From Candidatus Omnitrophota bacterium (lineage in GTDB: Bacteria > Omnitrophota > Gorgyraeia > Velamenicoccales > Velamenicoccaceae), in NCBI GenBank assembly GCA_028717105.1, contig JAQUOM010000073.1:1-7602 (forward strand): a stretch of 7,602 nt of DNA, in the 5' to 3' direction. The notes beneath the pieces were generated by a model. That model searched no databases. It saw only the letters and a program-made list of their open reading frames with translations, and was not told the DNA's origin. The first letter of the stretch is position 1. The number at the start of each line of letters is the position of its first letter. A program made the position numbers and the translations under genes. Shown here piece after piece: positions 5,429 to 7,602 of this stretch.

Positions 5429-6712
5429 ATGCGTCCGACAAACGTAAGCCCCTTGAAAAACGTGGATCCCGATGTTTACAAGGCGATCGCGCGCGAGCTA
5501 TATCGCCAGCACCGTAATATTGAGCTGATCGCCAGCGAGAATTTCACATCCATGGCGGTCCTGGAGGCCCAGGGGTCTGTTTTGACCAATAAATACGCCG
5601 AAGGATATCCCAAGGCGCGTTGGTATGGCGGCTGCGAATATGTCGATGATGTCGAAGTCTTGGCCCGCGAGCGCGCCAAACAGCTTTTTGGCGCCCAGCA
5701 CGCTAATGTCCAACCCCATTCCGGCACGCAGGCCAATATGGCCGTTTATTTTGCGGCGCTGAACCTCGGGGATACGGTCCTGGCCATGGACTTGGCCTGC
5801 GGAGGCCACTTGTCGCATGGATTGAGCCATAATTTTTCCGGTATGTTCTATAAGATCGTCTCTTATGGAGTAAGCCCGCGGACGGAGACGATCGATTACG
5901 ACGAGGTGGCCGATCTTGCCTTGCGCCATAAGCCGCGTATGATTTTGGCCGGCGCCTCCGCTTATCCGCGCATCATTGATTTCAAGAAATTTCGGCAGAT
6001 TGCAGATTCCGTCGGGGCCTATCTTTTTGTGGATATGGCCCATATCGCCGGCCTTGTGGCCGCGGGGTTGCATCCGTCCCCTGTCCCTTACGCGGAATTC
6101 GTGACGACGACGACGCACAAGACCCTGCGGGGCCCCCGGGGCGGCATGATCCTTTGCCGTCAGGATTTTGCCAAGAAGATCGACAGCATGGTTTTTCCGG
6201 GGACGCAGGGAGGCCCGCTCATGCATGTGATCGCCGGCAAAGCCGTTGCATTAAAAGAAGCCCTTGGCCCGGAATTCAAGCGCTATCAGCAGAATATCCT
6301 GGCGAACACCAAAGCCCTGGCCGCCGAGCTGGAGCAGAAGGGGCTGCGTATTGTTTCCGGCGGGACCGACAATCATCTTCTTCTGGTCGATTTGAGCAAA
6401 CAGGACCTTTCCGGGAAGGAAGCGGCCGCCATGCTGGACGCGGCGCGCATCACCGTCAACAAGAATTTGATCCCCTTTGACAAGAGGAGCCCGTTCCAGA
6501 CAAGCGGACTGCGGTTGGGAACGCCGGCTGTCACGACGCGGGGCATGGGGCAGGCCCAGATGCGGGAGATCGCCGGGATCATTGCCGAGGTGCTTCGCGC
6601 CAAAGGCGAGGAGGGAGCGGTTGCCGCCGCCGCGCGCAAGGTGGAAATCCTGACCAAAAAGTTCCCTTTGTATCAACCTTTGTTGAAAAAGTTCAAGGGG
6701 GGCTTGCGATGA
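5429..6712 (+). CDS. glyA: Serine hydroxymethyltransferase
   Basis: GlyA is the PLP enzyme that converts serine and tetrahydrofolate to glycine and 5,10-methylene-THF, feeding PurD (glycine), purine formylation and thymidylate synthesis. The 427-residue length is normal. Motifs in order are ELIASENFTSMAVLEAQGS, NKYAEGYPKARWYGGCEYVD, NVQPHSGTQANMAVYFA, DLACGGHLSHG, FVDMAHIAGLVAAGLHPSP, TTTTHKTLRGPRGG with the PLP-binding Lys231, MVFPGTQGGPLMHVIAGKA, DNHLLLVDL, ITVNKNLIPFD and SGLRLGTPAVTTRGM. I chose ATG 5429 because conserved sequence begins just after it and AAAGGA (5413-5418) lies ten bases upstream. The frame is open much further upstream, but through rpiB and non-coding DNA. Cys124 in LACGGH replaces the His common in E. 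coli-type enzymes (LAHGGH). The stop overlaps the next ATG by 4 bases (ATGA). Confidence 0.96.
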   Translation: MRPTNVSPLKNVDPDVYKAIARELYRQHRNIELIASENFTSMAVLEAQGSVLTNKYAEGYPKARWYGGCEYVDDVEVLARERAKQLFGAQHANVQPHSGTQANMAVYFAALNLGDTVLAMDLACGGHLSHGLSHNFSGMFYKIVSYGVSPRTETIDYDEVADLALRHKPRMILAGASAYPRIIDFKKFRQIADSVGAYLFVDMAHIAGLVAAGLHPSPVPYAEFVTTTTHKTLRGPRGGMILCRQDFAKKIDSMVFPGTQGGPLMHVIAGKAVALKEALGPEFKRYQQNILANTKALAAELEQKGLRIVSGGTDNHLLLVDLSKQDLSGKEAAAMLDAARITVNKNLIPFDKRSPFQTSGLRLGTPAVTTRGMGQAQMREIAGIIAEVLRAKGEEGAVAAAARKVEILTKKFPLYQPLLKKFKGGLR

Positions 6713-7164
6713 AAGCCAGAGATTCAAGGCCCGGCTGGGACCAGTATTTTATGGGGATTGCCGAACTTGTGGCGCAGCGTTCGACGTGCCTGCGGCGCAA
6801 GGTGGGGTCTCTCATCGTCAAGGACAGGCGGATCCTGGCGACGGGCTATAACGGCACGCCGTCGGGGATTAAGCACTGTTCCGAGGCGGGGTGCCTGAGG
6901 ACAAGGATGAAAATTCCGTCGGGAGAGCGTCATGAGCTTTGCCGCGGCCTTCATGCCGAGCAGAACGTCCTCCTGCAGGCGTCTCTGCACGGTGTTTCCC
7001 TTAAAGACAGCGTGCTCTATGTGACCAACCAGCCCTGTATTATCTGCGCTAAGATGATCATCAACGCCGGGATCAGGGAAGTCGTCATGGCGGATCATTA
7101 TCCGGACCGGATGGCGCTGAGTTTTTTGAAAGAGGCAAAGATCAAGGTAAGGAAGATAAAATAG
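6709..7164 (+). CDS. comEB: dCMP deaminase (ComEB family)
   Basis: This zinc enzyme of the cytidine/deoxycytidylate deaminase superfamily converts dCMP to dUMP, the substrate of thymidylate synthase. The 151-residue protein shows RPGWDQYFMGIAELVAQRSTCLRRKVG, ATGYNGTPSGIKHC, PSGERHELCRGLHAEQN with the zinc/catalytic HAE (His82, Glu84), and TNQPCIICAKMIINAGI with zinc ligands Cys110 and Cys113. The extra cysteines in KHCSEAGC and ELCRG match the second metal site usual in dCMP deaminases and set it apart from plain cytidine deaminases. ATG 6709 overlaps the glyA stop (ATGA), with AAGGGGGG (6695-6702) six bases upstream, so it is probably translationally coupled to glyA. The pairing makes sense because GlyA supplies methylene-THF for dUMP methylation. 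The family name comes from the Bacillus competence operon, but no competence role is implied. Deamination of a related nucleotide cannot be excluded. Confidence 0.93.
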   Translation: MKARDSRPGWDQYFMGIAELVAQRSTCLRRKVGSLIVKDRRILATGYNGTPSGIKHCSEAGCLRTRMKIPSGERHELCRGLHAEQNVLLQASLHGVSLKDSVLYVTNQPCIICAKMIINAGIREVVMADHYPDRMALSFLKEAKIKVRKIK

Positions 7165-7175
7165 TTTATAGCGTT

Positions 7176-7238
7176 CCTTGAGTCAATTGAGTTTGTTGAG
7201 TTGATGCCGGCCTGACTCAAGGAGCTCAAGCAACTCTT
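7176..7238. repeat. Period-9 TTGAGT repeat with inverted counterpart
   Basis: The left part has three TTGAGT units at 7178, 7187 and 7196, exactly 9 bases apart. The right part carries reverse-complement units ACTCAA (7215), GCTCAA (7224) and ACTCTT (7233), also 9 apart. The best hairpin joins 7175-7185 with 7213-7223, 11 perfect pairs, extended by a G-U and a G-C pair. The loop is 27 bases and contains the other left units, so several alternative registers can pair. It sits wholly between comEB and nrdR. The short CTCTTTA tract after it is a poor terminator tail. I do not recognise it as an NrdR box. Confidence 0.6.
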
Positions 7239-7254
7239 TAAATAGGCAAAATCA

Positions 7255-7602
7255 ATGAAATGTCCCTATTGCGGCTGTGTTGACGATAAGGTGATTGATT
7301 CGCGTTCCAGTTCCGAAGGCAACGCCGTGCGCCGGCGCCGGGAGTGCACGAAGTGCGAACGGCGTTTTACCACCTATGAGGTCGTTGAGGAGACGGCCTT
7401 GATGGTCGTCAAGAAAGACGGCCGCCGCGAGGCCTTTGACCGCAAGAAGATCCTTTCGGGTGTCCTCAAGGCCTGTGAAAAACGGCCTGTCTCTTTAGAG
7501 AAGATCGAAGAGCTCGTGACGGCGATCGAACGGGAGATCTCCAGGAAATTTGACAGGGAGGTCCGGTCCCGTGATGTCGGAGAGCTGGTGATGGACAGGC
7601 TG
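7255..7602 (+). CDS. nrdR: Transcriptional repressor NrdR, N-terminal part (3' end outside window)
   Basis: NrdR is a zinc-ribbon, ATP-cone repressor that binds NrdR boxes upstream of ribonucleotide reductase genes and senses ATP/dATP. The frame stays open to the window end, giving 116 of about 150 residues. The N-terminus MKCPYCG and later CTKCERRFTTYE give zinc ligands Cys3, Cys6, Cys31 and Cys34. Between them the DSRSSSEGNAVRRRREC segment is the family signature. From about residue 47 the ATP-cone begins (MVVKKDGRREAFDRKKILSGVLKAC), with EIEREI-like helices after it. The ATG at 7255 fits the universal MKCPxC start; only a weak TAGG (7243-7246) lies eight bases upstream. No ribonucleotide reductase gene or NrdR box is in the window. 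In several bacteria nrdR follows glyA and precedes riboflavin (ribD) genes, so those may lie just downstream. Confidence 0.95.
   Translation, partial: MKCPYCGCVDDKVIDSRSSSEGNAVRRRRECTKCERRFTTYEVVEETALMVVKKDGRREAFDRKKILSGVLKACEKRPVSLEKIEELVTAIEREISRKFDREVRSRDVGELVMDRL

Noticed and set aside
5498..6226. 242-codon antisense frame opposite glyA
   Set aside because: Shadow of GlyA; composition and lack of motifs argue against a gene.
7165..7254. NrdR box or self-regulatory operator upstream of nrdR
   Set aside because: The TTGAGT repeat does not resemble the ACACTATATATTGT-like NrdR box.

Overview
The window is a dense, single-strand housekeeping block. All nine genes are on the + strand and most are separated by a few bases or overlap by 4 bp. 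They encode nucleotide and one-carbon metabolism plus one translation-related fusion protein. GC content is moderately high. Gene content and order suggest a free-living type of Gram-negative or deep-branching bacterium. The Sua5/LMW-phosphatase fusion, the rpiB-glyA-comEB-nrdR order and the degenerate short-period repeats in the gaps make me think of Omnitrophota (OP3) or a neighbour such as the PVC group or deltaproteobacteria. That placement is inference only, with no marker gene to settle it.

Layout: (1) 1-828 is the 3' part of purF. (2) 833-1843 is purM. (3) 1844-1945 is a 102-bp gap with short CAGGC-type repeats. (4) 1946-3229 is purD. (5) A 13-bp-arm stem-loop and a period-7 repeat span the purD stop and run up to the purE Shine-Dalgarno. 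(6) 3266-3754 is purE. (7) 3751-4812 is a fused threonylcarbamoyl-AMP synthase (Sua5/YrdC/YwlC) plus low-molecular-weight phosphatase (YwlE-like). (8) 4809-5276 is rpiB. (9) 5277-5428 is a 152-bp gap with palindromes. (10) 5429-6712 is glyA. (11) 6709-7164 is comEB (dCMP deaminase). (12) 7165-7254 is a 90-bp gap holding a period-9 repeat with a long inverted repeat. (13) 7255-7602 is the 5' part of nrdR, cut by the window end.

How the genes fit together: RpiB makes ribose 5-phosphate, the precursor of PRPP, which PurF turns into phosphoribosylamine. PurD adds glycine, which GlyA makes from serine while charging tetrahydrofolate with the one-carbon unit the purine pathway also consumes. PurM closes the imidazole ring and PurE carries out the carboxylation-related step. 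ComEB feeds dUMP to thymidylate synthesis, which uses the methylene-THF made by GlyA, and NrdR represses ribonucleotide reductase genes. The de novo purine steps of PurN/PurT, PurL/Q/S, PurK, PurC, PurB and PurH are not in this window.

I see no defence system, mobile element, CRISPR array, tRNA or rRNA. The genes are ordinary. The less ordinary parts are the fusion protein and the small self-complementary short-period repeats in the few non-coding gaps.
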